Of a stretch of 64,000 nt of DNA, positions 44,797-53,608 are shown piece after piece (positions within the stretch are counted from its first letter, which is position 1; the number at the start of each line of letters is the position of its first letter). Position numbers and translations under genes: made by a program. Source of the DNA: DASUBV01 sp963725175. Lineage in GTDB: Bacteria; Actinomycetota; Actinomycetes; Streptosporangiales; Streptosporangiaceae. The notes under the pieces were generated by a model. That model was given only the letters and a program-made list of their open reading frames with translations. It did no database searches and was not told where the DNA came from. The DNA lies in the NCBI GenBank assembly GCA_963725175.1, contig CAVRXH010000006.1, positions 4,030,001-4,094,000 of the forward strand, written 5' to 3'.

Positions 44797-47301
44797 TCAG
44801 TGGTCGGTAAGGACTCTCTCGACACGAGGCCCGACTCGGGCCAGGAGCTCGTACGGGATAGTGCCGATTCTGTTCGCGACTTCTTCGATAGGCAGGCTGG
44901 CATCTCCCCGGTGCCCGTAGATGAGCACATCGGAGCCAACTGTGGCAGAAGGGCAGGAGCTGATGTCGACCACCATGGAATCCATGGAGACAGACCCGAT
45001 AATCGGGCATCGCTTGCCGTCGACGCATACGTAACCGAAGTTAGACAGGGCGCGCGGAACGCAGTCGTGATATCCGGCGGCGACCACCGCGACCCGGCGG
45101 CCGGCGCTCGGAACGCGGTACGTGCCGCCGTAGCCGATACGGTCATCTGTCGAGAGCTCGTGTACCTCTACTATCTGGCTGACCAAGCTGACTACCGGTG
45201 AGATATCGAGATACGGCGCGGTCTCCGGCGACGGATAGATGCCGTACAGGCCGATTCCGATACGCACCATGTCGAGATGGGCTTCGGTAAAGCGGAGCGT
45301 CCCGGCAGTGTTCGCCGCATGCTTGAGGAAATTGGTAAAGCCCAGGTCGTTCGCGGCCTTTACCATGTCCGTGAACCGCGCGATCTGCATCCTGGTGAAC
45401 TCGTCCTCGGCTGGGATGTCCGCGCAGGAAAAATGAGTCATCAGTCCCGCCAGCCTGATGGCCGGCTCATCGCGGAGGCGGCGCAAGACCTGCAGTGCGT
45501 CCTCGGGAAAGAATCCGGTCCTGTGCATGCCCGTATCGATCTCCAGGTGAATCCCGACCGGCAGCCGGGCGGCATTCTGGCTATCGCGATTCAGGAAGTC
45601 GATCAGGGAATTTAGCATCATCGGAGAGTAGATCTGCGGGGTGAGATCGTAGCGGATCATCTTGCCGATCTCCGTGGGCGTCCCCAGCGTGACAAGCACC
45701 GGAAGGGAGATATTCGCCCGGCGCAGCGCCGCGCCTTCATCGACTGTGGCCACGCCGAGCTGGTCGACGCCGTACGTCTGGAGTGACCTGCTCACCTCGA
45801 CCGCATTCGTCCCGTAGGCGAGGCCCTTCACCATGCCAAGAATCTGAACGTCCGAGCCCACATGACGGCGGAATGCGATGACGTTGCTCTTCAGCGCCGC
45901 GCGGTCGATGAACAAGCGGGTAGCGGCCAGCGGCTCCATCAGGTCCTTGGCCATGTCCGCGAGCGACTGCTCGCGAGGCGATTCGATAAGGACAGCGTCA
46001 TCCCTGCTCAGGTACTTCAGCAGTTCCCGCCGCATTATTTTCAGGTCCGGAAAGTACCTGATCTCCAGATCCGGGCTCAGCGCCCGCGCGGTGTCACCGA
46101 TCGCGCGATTCTCCCCGGCCTCCAGTATCCAGAGACTGTCAGCCCGGGAGCCGGCGAGGGTGATCCCCAGGGCCTCGACGGCATCAGCTTCACCGGGATC
46201 CAGCCCATCGGCGAGAATCACGCTGAACCGGCCCTCCGGTCGCGTGATCTCTCTGGTGACGCGCAACGCCACGCCGAGCGTGGCGGCGTCCGCGGTCGCC
46301 ACGTCACGCACCACTTTCCAGCCGCCTGGCGACTGCCAGACCTCCATGCGGGTCGCCGTCGGCTCGTAGTCCTTCATGGCCGCGAGCGCCATGCTGGAGC
46401 CAAGGCCGAGCAGCCAGGAAGCCGATATGGCCAGCTCCACATCGCTCAGGATCTCCTGGAACGGCGTCTTGACCGCCACGGGCTCCCGGACGCCATCCGG
46501 GTAGCTGACCTGCACGAGCGTGCTGTCCAGGTCGCCCTGTACCACCGAGAACGCCGGCAGGCGGTCAGCGTCATCCAGGTAGACGCACCGCCCGGCGAGC
46601 TCGCCGGCTGCCGCCGTCACGGCCGGCTGGGCGTCGCCAAGCAGGATCCAGCCTTCCCTGACCCCCTCGGCCATCGACAGGATCTCGCCCGAATGAGCCT
46701 CGGTGCTCGGGAAGTTCGATCCGTGCCGGGTACCCAGGTTGGTGAGGATGACGTGATCCGGCCGCACGATATCCGCCAGGACCGCCATCTCGCCGGGCTC
46801 CGTCGCGGCAGCCTCGATAATGGCGACATCGCAGTCAGCCGGGCACTCGATGAGCGAGAGCGGAACGCCGATCTGGCTATTGAAGCTCCCCGGACTTCCG
46901 TAAGCTCGCTTGGTAGTTCCCAGTAAATGCACGAGGGCGTCTTTTGTCACTGTCTTGCCGCTGCTGCCCACGATGGCGACGACGGTGGCGCGCAGCCGGG
47001 AACGCCACCACTTAGCCAGTTCCTGCAGGGCGACGAGGGGATCCTCGACCTCGATGACGGGATTCGCCTCGCCGCTACCCCGCCCGCAGCCCACGACCGC
47101 CGCCAGCGCCCCGTTGGAAATCGCATGCGGCACGAAGTCATGACCGTCCGCGTGAGCGCCGGGGAGCGCGAAGAAGATGGACCCGCGCCTAATGTGCTCG
47201 GAATTAATGGTCACATGCTGTATAAGTTCGTGCTGCTGACTGTCGCCTGCCAGGCGGCCGCCGACAATGTCGGCGAGCATCGCTACGCTCATACCGTCCA
47301 C
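44797..47301 (-). CDS. MurF-alanine racemase fusion protein
   Basis: An 834-residue two-enzyme fusion. Residues about 1-455 are MurF-like, with the ATP loop GSSGKT at 112-117, NSQIGVPLSL, LTNLGTRHG and YEPTATRMEV. MurF adds D-Ala-D-Ala to UDP-MurNAc-tripeptide. Residues about 460-834 are an alanine racemase with the PLP lysine K492 in MVKGLAYG, the substrate-binding RIGIGLYG, the catalytic Tyr Y724 in RIGYGGTY and GSVSMDSMVVDI. Such fusions are best known from Bacteroidota; in actinobacteria MurF and Alr are normally separate. The GTG start at 47301 follows GGAGG by six bases. It sits directly downstream of the dehydratase and upstream of Ddl. Confidence 0.92.
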   Translation of the reverse strand: MDGMSVAMLADIVGGRLAGDSQQHELIQHVTINSEHIRRGSIFFALPGAHADGHDFVPHAISNGALAAVVGCGRGSGEANPVIEVEDPLVALQELAKWWRSRLRATVVAIVGSSGKTVTKDALVHLLGTTKRAYGSPGSFNSQIGVPLSLIECPADCDVAIIEAAATEPGEMAVLADIVRPDHVILTNLGTRHGSNFPSTEAHSGEILSMAEGVREGWILLGDAQPAVTAAAGELAGRCVYLDDADRLPAFSVVQGDLDSTLVQVSYPDGVREPVAVKTPFQEILSDVELAISASWLLGLGSSMALAAMKDYEPTATRMEVWQSPGGWKVVRDVATADAATLGVALRVTREITRPEGRFSVILADGLDPGEADAVEALGITLAGSRADSLWILEAGENRAIGDTARALSPDLEIRYFPDLKIMRRELLKYLSRDDAVLIESPREQSLADMAKDLMEPLAATRLFIDRAALKSNVIAFRRHVGSDVQILGMVKGLAYGTNAVEVSRSLQTYGVDQLGVATVDEGAALRRANISLPVLVTLGTPTEIGKMIRYDLTPQIYSPMMLNSLIDFLNRDSQNAARLPVGIHLEIDTGMHRTGFFPEDALQVLRRLRDEPAIRLAGLMTHFSCADIPAEDEFTRMQIARFTDMVKAANDLGFTNFLKHAANTAGTLRFTEAHLDMVRIGIGLYGIYPSPETAPYLDISPVVSLVSQIVEVHELSTDDRIGYGGTYRVPSAGRRVAVVAAGYHDCVPRALSNFGYVCVDGKRCPIIGSVSMDSMVVDISSCPSATVGSDVLIYGHRGDASLPIEEVANRIGTIPYELLARVGPRVERVLTDH

Positions 47302-47338
47302 GAGACGCCTCCGTCCTGCGGTCGCACTCGCGGCATGG

Positions 47339-48352
47339 CTAATTCTGCCTATCGGGAAGGCCGTCACCGTAGCTGGCTATCAGCGACGCCACAAGACTTG
47401 GCTCGATGTTTCCCCCCGTGAGCAGTACGCCGACGTCCCGGCAGGTCTGGGCGCCCCGCGCCGCGAGTCGCAGCGCCACGGCAAGCGCCGTCGCGGCCGC
47501 TGGCTCGATGAGCAGCTTAGCGTGCATCAAAGCCAGGCAAGTCGCCCGCGCGATTTCTTCCTCCCCTACCGTGACGACGGACGCGACCGACTTATAACAC
47601 AGATCGAAGGGAAGCTGCCCGATGGTATCGGGGCGGAGCCCGTCGGCAATTGTCGGCAGCGCGTCGACGGCAATAGGATGCCCGGCCCGCAGGGCCTCGG
47701 TCAGGGCAGGCACCGCCGCCGGCTCGGCCGCGATCACCGCCACGCCCAGGTCGCTGACCGCCAGGCATGCCCCGGCCACGGCGCTGCCGCCGCCGACTGG
47801 TACCACTATCGTGTCCAGCCGCTCGCCGAGCGCCTGCACCTGATCAACCAGCTCCATCGTGGCGGTGCCCTGACCCAGCACGACATCGGGATTCTCGTAA
47901 GGATCCACGATGCCGTATTCGCGAGCGGCGCTCAGTTCCCGGACGGCCGCAATCCGGTCAGCCAGTTTCGTCCCGCCCAGGATTACCTCTGCGCCGATAT
48001 CCTTGACGCGGCTTATCTTTCCTGGCGGCGCATCGTGCGGCAGGACAAGGACCGCCGGTATGCCATATTTGCGCGCGGCCGTCGCGACCGCGATCGCGTG
48101 GTTTCCGGTGCTCTGAGCCACGACGCCGCGGGCGCCTTCGTCCGTCAGCCTGCGGACCGCGAGCAGGGCTCCGCGCACCTTGAACGAGCCGCCCGTCTGC
48201 AGGTTCTCGGCCTTCAGCCACAGCCGGATCCCGGCCAGCCGGTCGAGGGCGTCGCTGCGGACGACGGGAGTCCGCGAGATCTGTCCGGCCAGCCACTGGC
48301 CCGCGTCTCGCAGGTCCGCTGCGCGCACCTGCGGCAGGTCGCGAGTCGTCAT
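47339..48352 (-). CDS. Serine/threonine dehydratase or serine racemase (PLP fold II)
   Basis: A 337-residue PLP enzyme of the tryptophan-synthase-beta family. The PLP lysine is in GSFKVRGA, the substrate loop in STGNHA, the phosphate-binding glycines in PVGGGSAVAG, and a late LLTGGN. It lacks the C-terminal ACT regulatory domain of biosynthetic IlvA, so it resembles catabolic threonine dehydratase or serine racemase. These activities cannot be separated from the sequence alone. GGGGAG precedes the ATG at 48352. It heads the minus-strand block with MurF-Alr, Ddl and the oxoamine synthase, so it may make D-serine or remove L-serine/threonine for that block. Confidence 0.85.
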   Translation of the reverse strand: MTTRDLPQVRAADLRDAGQWLAGQISRTPVVRSDALDRLAGIRLWLKAENLQTGGSFKVRGALLAVRRLTDEGARGVVAQSTGNHAIAVATAARKYGIPAVLVLPHDAPPGKISRVKDIGAEVILGGTKLADRIAAVRELSAAREYGIVDPYENPDVVLGQGTATMELVDQVQALGERLDTIVVPVGGGSAVAGACLAVSDLGVAVIAAEPAAVPALTEALRAGHPIAVDALPTIADGLRPDTIGQLPFDLCYKSVASVVTVGEEEIARATCLALMHAKLLIEPAAATALAVALRLAARGAQTCRDVGVLLTGGNIEPSLVASLIASYGDGLPDRQN

Positions 48353-48587
48353 GTCGGCTCCCCTAGCAATCGGCGGCATCCACCCAGGTCATCGGCCTGA
48401 CATGGGTGAGCCTATCGCTCTGCGTCTCCGGCGGCGGCGGCGTGCGCGGTGATGACGGGTGATGAGGTGCGGGTCGACGCCGTGCCCTGACAGCCGCGCG
48501 CACCTGGCCTATCGGCCGAGTCGCGAAGATAAGCTAATTCCTTCACGCGACGCTGGGGCAGGCGATCCACAGACCGGAGGTCGAGTG

Positions 48588-49835
48588 GTGCAGGCAGAAG
48601 GACAGACGCCGGTTCCTGGCAGGAAAGGGGCATACCGGAGCCTGTTCGCGAATGCCAAATGGCGTAGGTACACCCTGACGACCGGGTTCCAGCGGGTGTC
48701 GGTGGCCATGGCACCAGTTGCCCTCGTCCTGGCTGGCCATGCCGCGGTGGGGTCCTTCCAGACCGGTGCGCTGATGGCCAGCACGTACACTTTCGCCGAC
48801 GGGATCGCCTCACCATTATCCGGTCGGCTCCTCGACCGAATGGAGCTCCGTCGCGGCGTGACCGTGGAGCTGGGAGCCACCACCGTGATCCTCCTGGGGC
48901 TCGCGGGCCTGGCGGCCATTCGCGCACCGGCCCTGGCACTGATAGTCCTGAGCGGTCTAGCTGGCGTGGCGCCAGCCGGAGTAATGGGCGGGCTACGAGC
49001 TTACTTACAGCGCATTGTTCCGGATGATCTATTGGAACGCGCTTTCGCGCTGGACGCTACCTTGCTGGAACTGGAATGGATGATCGCACCCGCTGGGGTG
49101 GCGATCGTGGGATTCCTCGGTGCCCCTGTACTCGCGATCGTCCTGATGGCGGTGGCGACGCTGGGAGCGCTAGGCGGGGCGCGAACGCTGGGCCGACAGC
49201 CGCCGTCTAAGCGCGTCGCTGGCATAAGCGGGGCCTGGCGTCTCCGGAAGGCCATGCCCACCTACTTCCTCAACACCATCATGGGGTACTCAGAGGGAAC
49301 GATCAATATCGCGCTGGCCCCGCTGATGGTTATCATCGGTTCCCGTCCCGCGACGGCGGCCCTCCTGATTACGCTATTGTCGGCGACCAGCGCGGTAGGC
49401 GGCGTCGGGTACTCGATCCTGGAGGGCCGCCGTTCCGGCAACACCGAGCAGCGTGCCAATATCGCGCTGTTAGCGCTTGGCCTCGGCGTGCTCCTGATAG
49501 CGATGGCACCATCACTATCCTTCGTGACGCTCGCTATCGCTATCTGCGGTCTCTGGTTCGCTCCGATTGTGGCTATGCGGAGCGTTATCCTGGGAAGGCT
49601 GCTACCCGAGAGTCAGCTCTCCGAGGGTTTCTCGACCCTCAGCGCCGCGGGGCAGTTTGGTTACGGGATGAGCGGCGTGGCGACGGGCATTGTGCTGGGA
49701 TTCGCCGGAGCGCGCGCATGCTTTTTCCTCGCCGCGGCGGTCGCGATAATCAGTAGTTCCGCCGCCTGGCTTCGGCATCGCTTCTCCAGCGGCCACAGCC
49801 GCCCGCTCCCGGAGTCGGCCGACTCTCGGCCGTAG
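48588..49835 (+). CDS. MFS transporter (probable exporter), paralogue 2
   Basis: A 415-residue, twelve-helix major facilitator closely similar to the one at 21210-22496 over nearly its whole length. Landmarks are WRRYTLTTGFQRVSVAMAP, DRMELRRGV, ERAFALDATLLELEWM, MGYSEGTINIALAPLM and LLPESQLSEGFST. The start is a GTG (48588), seven bases after GGAGG. It is divergent from the dehydratase and converges on the DapF-like gene. Export of the product or of a precursor is the likely role. The pair of paralogues brackets the central part of the biosynthetic region. Confidence 0.9.
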   Translation: MQAEGQTPVPGRKGAYRSLFANAKWRRYTLTTGFQRVSVAMAPVALVLAGHAAVGSFQTGALMASTYTFADGIASPLSGRLLDRMELRRGVTVELGATTVILLGLAGLAAIRAPALALIVLSGLAGVAPAGVMGGLRAYLQRIVPDDLLERAFALDATLLELEWMIAPAGVAIVGFLGAPVLAIVLMAVATLGALGGARTLGRQPPSKRVAGISGAWRLRKAMPTYFLNTIMGYSEGTINIALAPLMVIIGSRPATAALLITLLSATSAVGGVGYSILEGRRSGNTEQRANIALLALGLGVLLIAMAPSLSFVTLAIAICGLWFAPIVAMRSVILGRLLPESQLSEGFSTLSAAGQFGYGMSGVATGIVLGFAGARACFFLAAAVAIISSSAAWLRHRFSSGHSRPLPESADSRP

Positions 49836-49857
49836 ACGAGCGTGGGTTGTGCGGCGG

Positions 49858-50511
49858 CTATCTCGACGGTCTCCCAAGCGAGCGAGAAGGCGGGGGAGGG
49901 TCCGCGGCAGACTCGAATAAGCAGGGTAGTTCGCCGCTGAAAGTAAACACCGCGGGTCCGTAAAGCCACTGACCCGTACCACGGTCGCCATCTGCCTGGA
50001 CAGCCAATGAGCAGCCGGAACGTGTCTGGACTTCGATGCGGTCTCGGCCGCGCAGACCGATCCGGTTCGCGACGACCGCCGCTGTCAGCGCTGCCGGCCC
50101 GCTGGAGATCGTCTCGGGGCCAGCCTCCCAGCCGAAGGTGCGTATCCTGAGGGAAGCGTCACCGAGGAAGCGCAGGCCGACTTGATCGCCGCTCGTCCGG
50201 GACTCGTACATGGTGCCTGCGGTGATTAAGGTCGCCGCCTGGTAGCCGTACTGGAGATTTATTACCCGCGCGCACGAGCGCAGCGCGCTGTCTTCAGCGG
50301 GAGACTCCGTCCCGTCTCGGTCGAAGTACCTGGCCACGAATCGTGCGCGCCCCTGATGCGCGAAAATCGCCAGTCCCGCCGCGCCTACGCCTGCGCGCTG
50401 CGGGCAATAGCGCCGCGCCATGGCGGGCAGGTCATCGGCAGTTGACTGCGCTTTGTTCACGACGATGTAGTCACAGCCCCCGCTATGGACCTTCGCGAAG
50501 GTCGTAGGCAT
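49858..50511 (-). CDS. DapF-fold epimerase-like protein lacking catalytic cysteines
   Basis: A 217-residue protein with the diaminopimelate-epimerase fold. The N terminus TTFAKVHSGGCDYIVVN follows the DapF pattern, and the second half has SSGPAALTAAVVANRIGL in the place of the ACGTGA helix. In DapF the two acid/base cysteines sit in MCGNG and ACGTG. Here these read AEDSA and SSGPA, so both are missing, and the protein is shorter than DapF (about 275). It cannot use the normal racemase chemistry; a PhzF-like isomerase or a non-catalytic role is possible. The start lies seven bases after the NRPS stop, so it is the last gene of that operon. Confidence 0.72.
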   Translation of the reverse strand: MPTTFAKVHSGGCDYIVVNKAQSTADDLPAMARRYCPQRAGVGAAGLAIFAHQGRARFVARYFDRDGTESPAEDSALRSCARVINLQYGYQAATLITAGTMYESRTSGDQVGLRFLGDASLRIRTFGWEAGPETISSGPAALTAAVVANRIGLRGRDRIEVQTRSGCSLAVQADGDRGTGQWLYGPAVFTFSGELPCLFESAADPPPPSRSLGRPSR

Positions 50512-50518
50512 TCAGGGC

Positions 50519-53500
50519 TCACCTGCTCGCCCTGTGCCATGCAGTCGGCCGCGCTGGGGCGGTCGCCAGCACCGTGTCGCAGTAGTCGGCGATGGCGTCG
50601 TCATCCAGCTTGGCCGGCCAGGGCACGCTCAACTCGTCCGCCAGGTGCGAGGCGCGGGCGGCTGTGAAGCTCGTGGCGGCGTCAGTGAAGACCCCGGCCA
50701 GCAGTTCGGGCGCCGGGCTGGCCTCCGGATGGGGCAGCAAGCTGAGCAGGCCCAGCAGGTCCCGGTCATCGCCATCCCGCGCGGCCTGGTCGAGGCTGGT
50801 CCAGAATTCCGGATACGGCACTTCACGGAGCGGCGCTCGCACCGCGAGCGTATCCATGACCCTGGCCACCGGGACGCTGGCTGGCAGGAGCACATGAAAG
50901 CAGCCGTCCCCGACCGAGCCAGCGGCCGCCGCAGCGGCAATGAGCCGGCTGGCCGTGTCGACCGGCGTCCAGTCCGTCACGGCCGGGGTAGCGAACCGCA
51001 GCCCCGTGCGCAAGCACGCGCGCAGGAGATGATCGAGAACCGAACGGGGGTTGGCGGGTCCGCCTCCTGAGCGTGGCATGACCTCGCCAAGCCGGTAGAT
51101 CGCGGAAGGGATCCCACGGCCGCGAGCGAGTGCCAGGATTTTCTCCGCAACCCATTTCGACTGGCTGTACCCGTCCTCCGGCGTCGGCCAGTCCGGCGGC
51201 TCGCGCTCTTCGGCGGGGCGCTGTCCGGGCCCGGGCGGGCGCAGGACGCTCAGTGTCGACACATAGTGCAGGCTCTTGGGCTGGCCAAGCGCGGCGAACC
51301 GGACGATCTCGGCAGTGCCGGCGACATTGGCTGGGCAATGACTGGCGTAGTCGATGACCAGGTTGACTAGCGCACCGTTGTGAATGACGCTACTGACCAA
51401 TTCAGCTAGCCGGGCGAATTCTGCTTGGCTCAGGCCGAGGCGAGGCTGGCTGAGATCGCCGGGAACTGCGACCGCGTTCCGCAGTGCCGCGGCGGGCAGC
51501 AGGTACTGGCTGAGTGCCTGGGCCAGCCGCGAGCGTGCGATCGCTGGGCTGCCTGCCCGAATAAGACAGTAAATGGTGGCGTCGGGCCGCTGAGCCGCCA
51601 GCTCGCAGAGCAGGTGCGCACCGACGAAGCCGGTCGCCCCGGTGAGCAGGAAGCGGTCTGGCCTGCTCGGCGATGGCCTGGGTCCTGCGGAGCGGACGTC
51701 CTCGGCCAACCGGACATCTCTGAGCGGGTCGGCCGTGAAGGAAGAACGAGGAGACGGGTGGGGGAAGCGGTCGACAGCGGCGTTCAGCCCGCCAGCGACC
51801 AGGCTGGCCAGGTCTCGGATAGTCGGGGCGGAGATGACGTCACGAACCGTGACGCGAACCCCGAACTTGCTCTGCACGGCTAAGGCGAGCCGGTGTGCCG
51901 TCAGCGAATCACCGCCTGCCTCAAAGAGGTTCTGCGTCACCCCCGCATCGTCACAGGCGAGCAGATCGAGCCAGATATTTTTGATGGCCCGTTCGACATC
52001 GGTACCCACGCGCCAGCGATCCTCAACGCCCTCCCCAACGGCGGCCGAAGCCCGCCGGGCGAGCTGGGCCAGCTCCTGCCGGTCCAGCTTGCCGTTCGGG
52101 GTGAGCGGCAGCCGGTCCAGTACGATGATGCGCCGGGGGACCGAGGATCCGGGCAGCAGGGCGCGGACGTGCTCGGTCAGCTCGGCCGGCGTCACTTCCC
52201 TGTCGGCAACGGCAAACCCGGTCAGCGCCTCTCCGTGTATGACGACCTTGGCCTGCCGCACCGCAGGATGCTTGGCGAGAGCGATCTCGACCTCGCCAAG
52301 CTCGATCCGCACTCCACCTACCTTCACCTGATCGTCGGTCCGGCCCGCGAACATGAACAGGCCGTCCGCGCGGCGATAGCCAAGATCGCCGGTGCGGTAG
52401 AGGCGGGTACCAGGGATCTGCGGCAGCGGATTGGGGACGAAGGCGGCGGCTGTCTTCTGCGGATCGCCTAGGTAGCCCGCTCCCAGGCAGTCACCGCCGA
52501 TGTAGATCTCGCCTATCTGACAATCCGGCGCCACCTCGTCGCGGTCGTCGAGAATCACCGCGTACGTGTTGTCGATCGGCCGACCGAGAGGGACGCGGTC
52601 GTTGTCTGCCACGGTGATGTCGTGGAAGATCGAGCCGATGGACGCCTCAGTGGGGCCGTAGGTGTTGGTCACCCGGACCCCGGGTAGCAGGCGAAGCAGG
52701 GTGTGCACGGCTGCCGCGTCGGCCTCCTCGCCGCCGATGAGAACCCGGCGCAGCGAAGCCAGCCGCGAGGCCAGTCCCGGCTCGGCGGTGAGCATCGCCG
52801 TCAGCGTGTTGAAGATCGAGGGCACGAAGTCGGTCATCGTGACCCGGTACCGCGCGATGATCTCGATCGTGCGCTCTAGGTCCAGCAGGCCGTGGCGATC
52901 AGGTATGACCACCTGACCGCCCATGGTGAGCGGCCAGAGGAACTGCCAGATCGAGGAGTCGAAGATGTGGTTGCTGTTTTGCAGAACGACCTGGCCGTCC
53001 GAGCCAAATTCTCTGGTCATGTACTGAAATCGATTCAGCAGCCCGCGATGCTGGTTGAGCGCGCACTTGGGGGTGCCGGTCGAGCCCGAGGTGAAAAAGC
53101 CGTAGATGAGGTCATCGGCTGCTGGGCGCGGCCCTAGGTCGGCGGAAGGCGCCGGGGCCGGCTGGCCAAGGTTCACGCTGAGGCATTCGAGTCCGGGCAG
53201 GTGTCCGTCCAAGCCTGGCTGTGCGGTTACCGCCACCTTGGGGCGAAGCTGGTCGAGAATGGCGCGGATCCGCCCCTCAGGCCAGGAGGTATCCACCGGC
53301 ACGAAAGGCGCCCCGATTTTCATGGCCGCGATCATCGCCACTGGCAGTGCCGGGCCGCCATCCATGATGAGCGGCACGAAGTCACCAGTACGGACGCCCC
53401 GCGCCCATAACTCCCCGGCTACTCCCGTCGCGTACCATTCGAGTTCCTGGTAGCTAATCACGGTGTCCCGGAAGACTAATGCAGGCTGAGCGGCCTGAGT

Positions 53501-53608
53501 GGCGGCAGCGGCCTCAAATAAGTCTGCTATGGTGCAATTGTCGGCATAAGGATATGCCTGGCCATAGATAGAAGCCGAACTTTCGTCTTCCATGGGGGAT
53601 TTACTCAC
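50519..53608 (-). CDS. NRPS-like reductase, A-T-R
   Basis: A 1029-residue enzyme built like carboxylic acid reductases and Lys2. The adenylation domain (about 20-515) has FFTSGSTGTPK, YGPTEAS, YRTGDLG and LTPNGKLD. The carrier domain has its Ser568 in EAGGDSLT. The reductase domain (about 650-1010) is of the thioester-reductase type, with the NAD(P)H motif GATGFVG at 657-663 and the catalytic Y814-xxx-K818 in YSQSKWVAEK. There is no C domain, so it may reduce a single amino or carboxylic acid to an aldehyde, or finish a chain passed in trans by the free C protein. The code is roughly D-S-W-D-L-G-T-I-G-K, which I cannot assign. The GTG start overlaps the AKR stop (GTGA). Confidence 0.92.
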   Translation of the reverse strand: MSKSPMEDESSASIYGQAYPYADNCTIADLFEAAAATQAAQPALVFRDTVISYQELEWYATGVAGELWARGVRTGDFVPLIMDGGPALPVAMIAAMKIGAPFVPVDTSWPEGRIRAILDQLRPKVAVTAQPGLDGHLPGLECLSVNLGQPAPAPSADLGPRPAADDLIYGFFTSGSTGTPKCALNQHRGLLNRFQYMTREFGSDGQVVLQNSNHIFDSSIWQFLWPLTMGGQVVIPDRHGLLDLERTIEIIARYRVTMTDFVPSIFNTLTAMLTAEPGLASRLASLRRVLIGGEEADAAAVHTLLRLLPGVRVTNTYGPTEASIGSIFHDITVADNDRVPLGRPIDNTYAVILDDRDEVAPDCQIGEIYIGGDCLGAGYLGDPQKTAAAFVPNPLPQIPGTRLYRTGDLGYRRADGLFMFAGRTDDQVKVGGVRIELGEVEIALAKHPAVRQAKVVIHGEALTGFAVADREVTPAELTEHVRALLPGSSVPRRIIVLDRLPLTPNGKLDRQELAQLARRASAAVGEGVEDRWRVGTDVERAIKNIWLDLLACDDAGVTQNLFEAGGDSLTAHRLALAVQSKFGVRVTVRDVISAPTIRDLASLVAGGLNAAVDRFPHPSPRSSFTADPLRDVRLAEDVRSAGPRPSPSRPDRFLLTGATGFVGAHLLCELAAQRPDATIYCLIRAGSPAIARSRLAQALSQYLLPAAALRNAVAVPGDLSQPRLGLSQAEFARLAELVSSVIHNGALVNLVIDYASHCPANVAGTAEIVRFAALGQPKSLHYVSTLSVLRPPGPGQRPAEEREPPDWPTPEDGYSQSKWVAEKILALARGRGIPSAIYRLGEVMPRSGGGPANPRSVLDHLLRACLRTGLRFATPAVTDWTPVDTASRLIAAAAAAGSVGDGCFHVLLPASVPVARVMDTLAVRAPLREVPYPEFWTSLDQAARDGDDRDLLGLLSLLPHPEASPAPELLAGVFTDAATSFTAARASHLADELSVPWPAKLDDDAIADYCDTVLATAPARPTAWHRASR

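Noticed and set aside
45862..46926. Plus-strand frame opposite the MurF-Alr fusion
   Set aside because: It is the mirror of conserved MurF coding sequence and contains no recognisable motif.
42484..50511. A D-cycloserine biosynthetic cluster
   Set aside because: A Ddl and a DapF-like protein are present, but the O-ureidoserine enzymes (arginase-like, heme protein, cysteine-synthase-like, serine acetyltransferase) are absent and the DapF-like protein lacks its cysteines.
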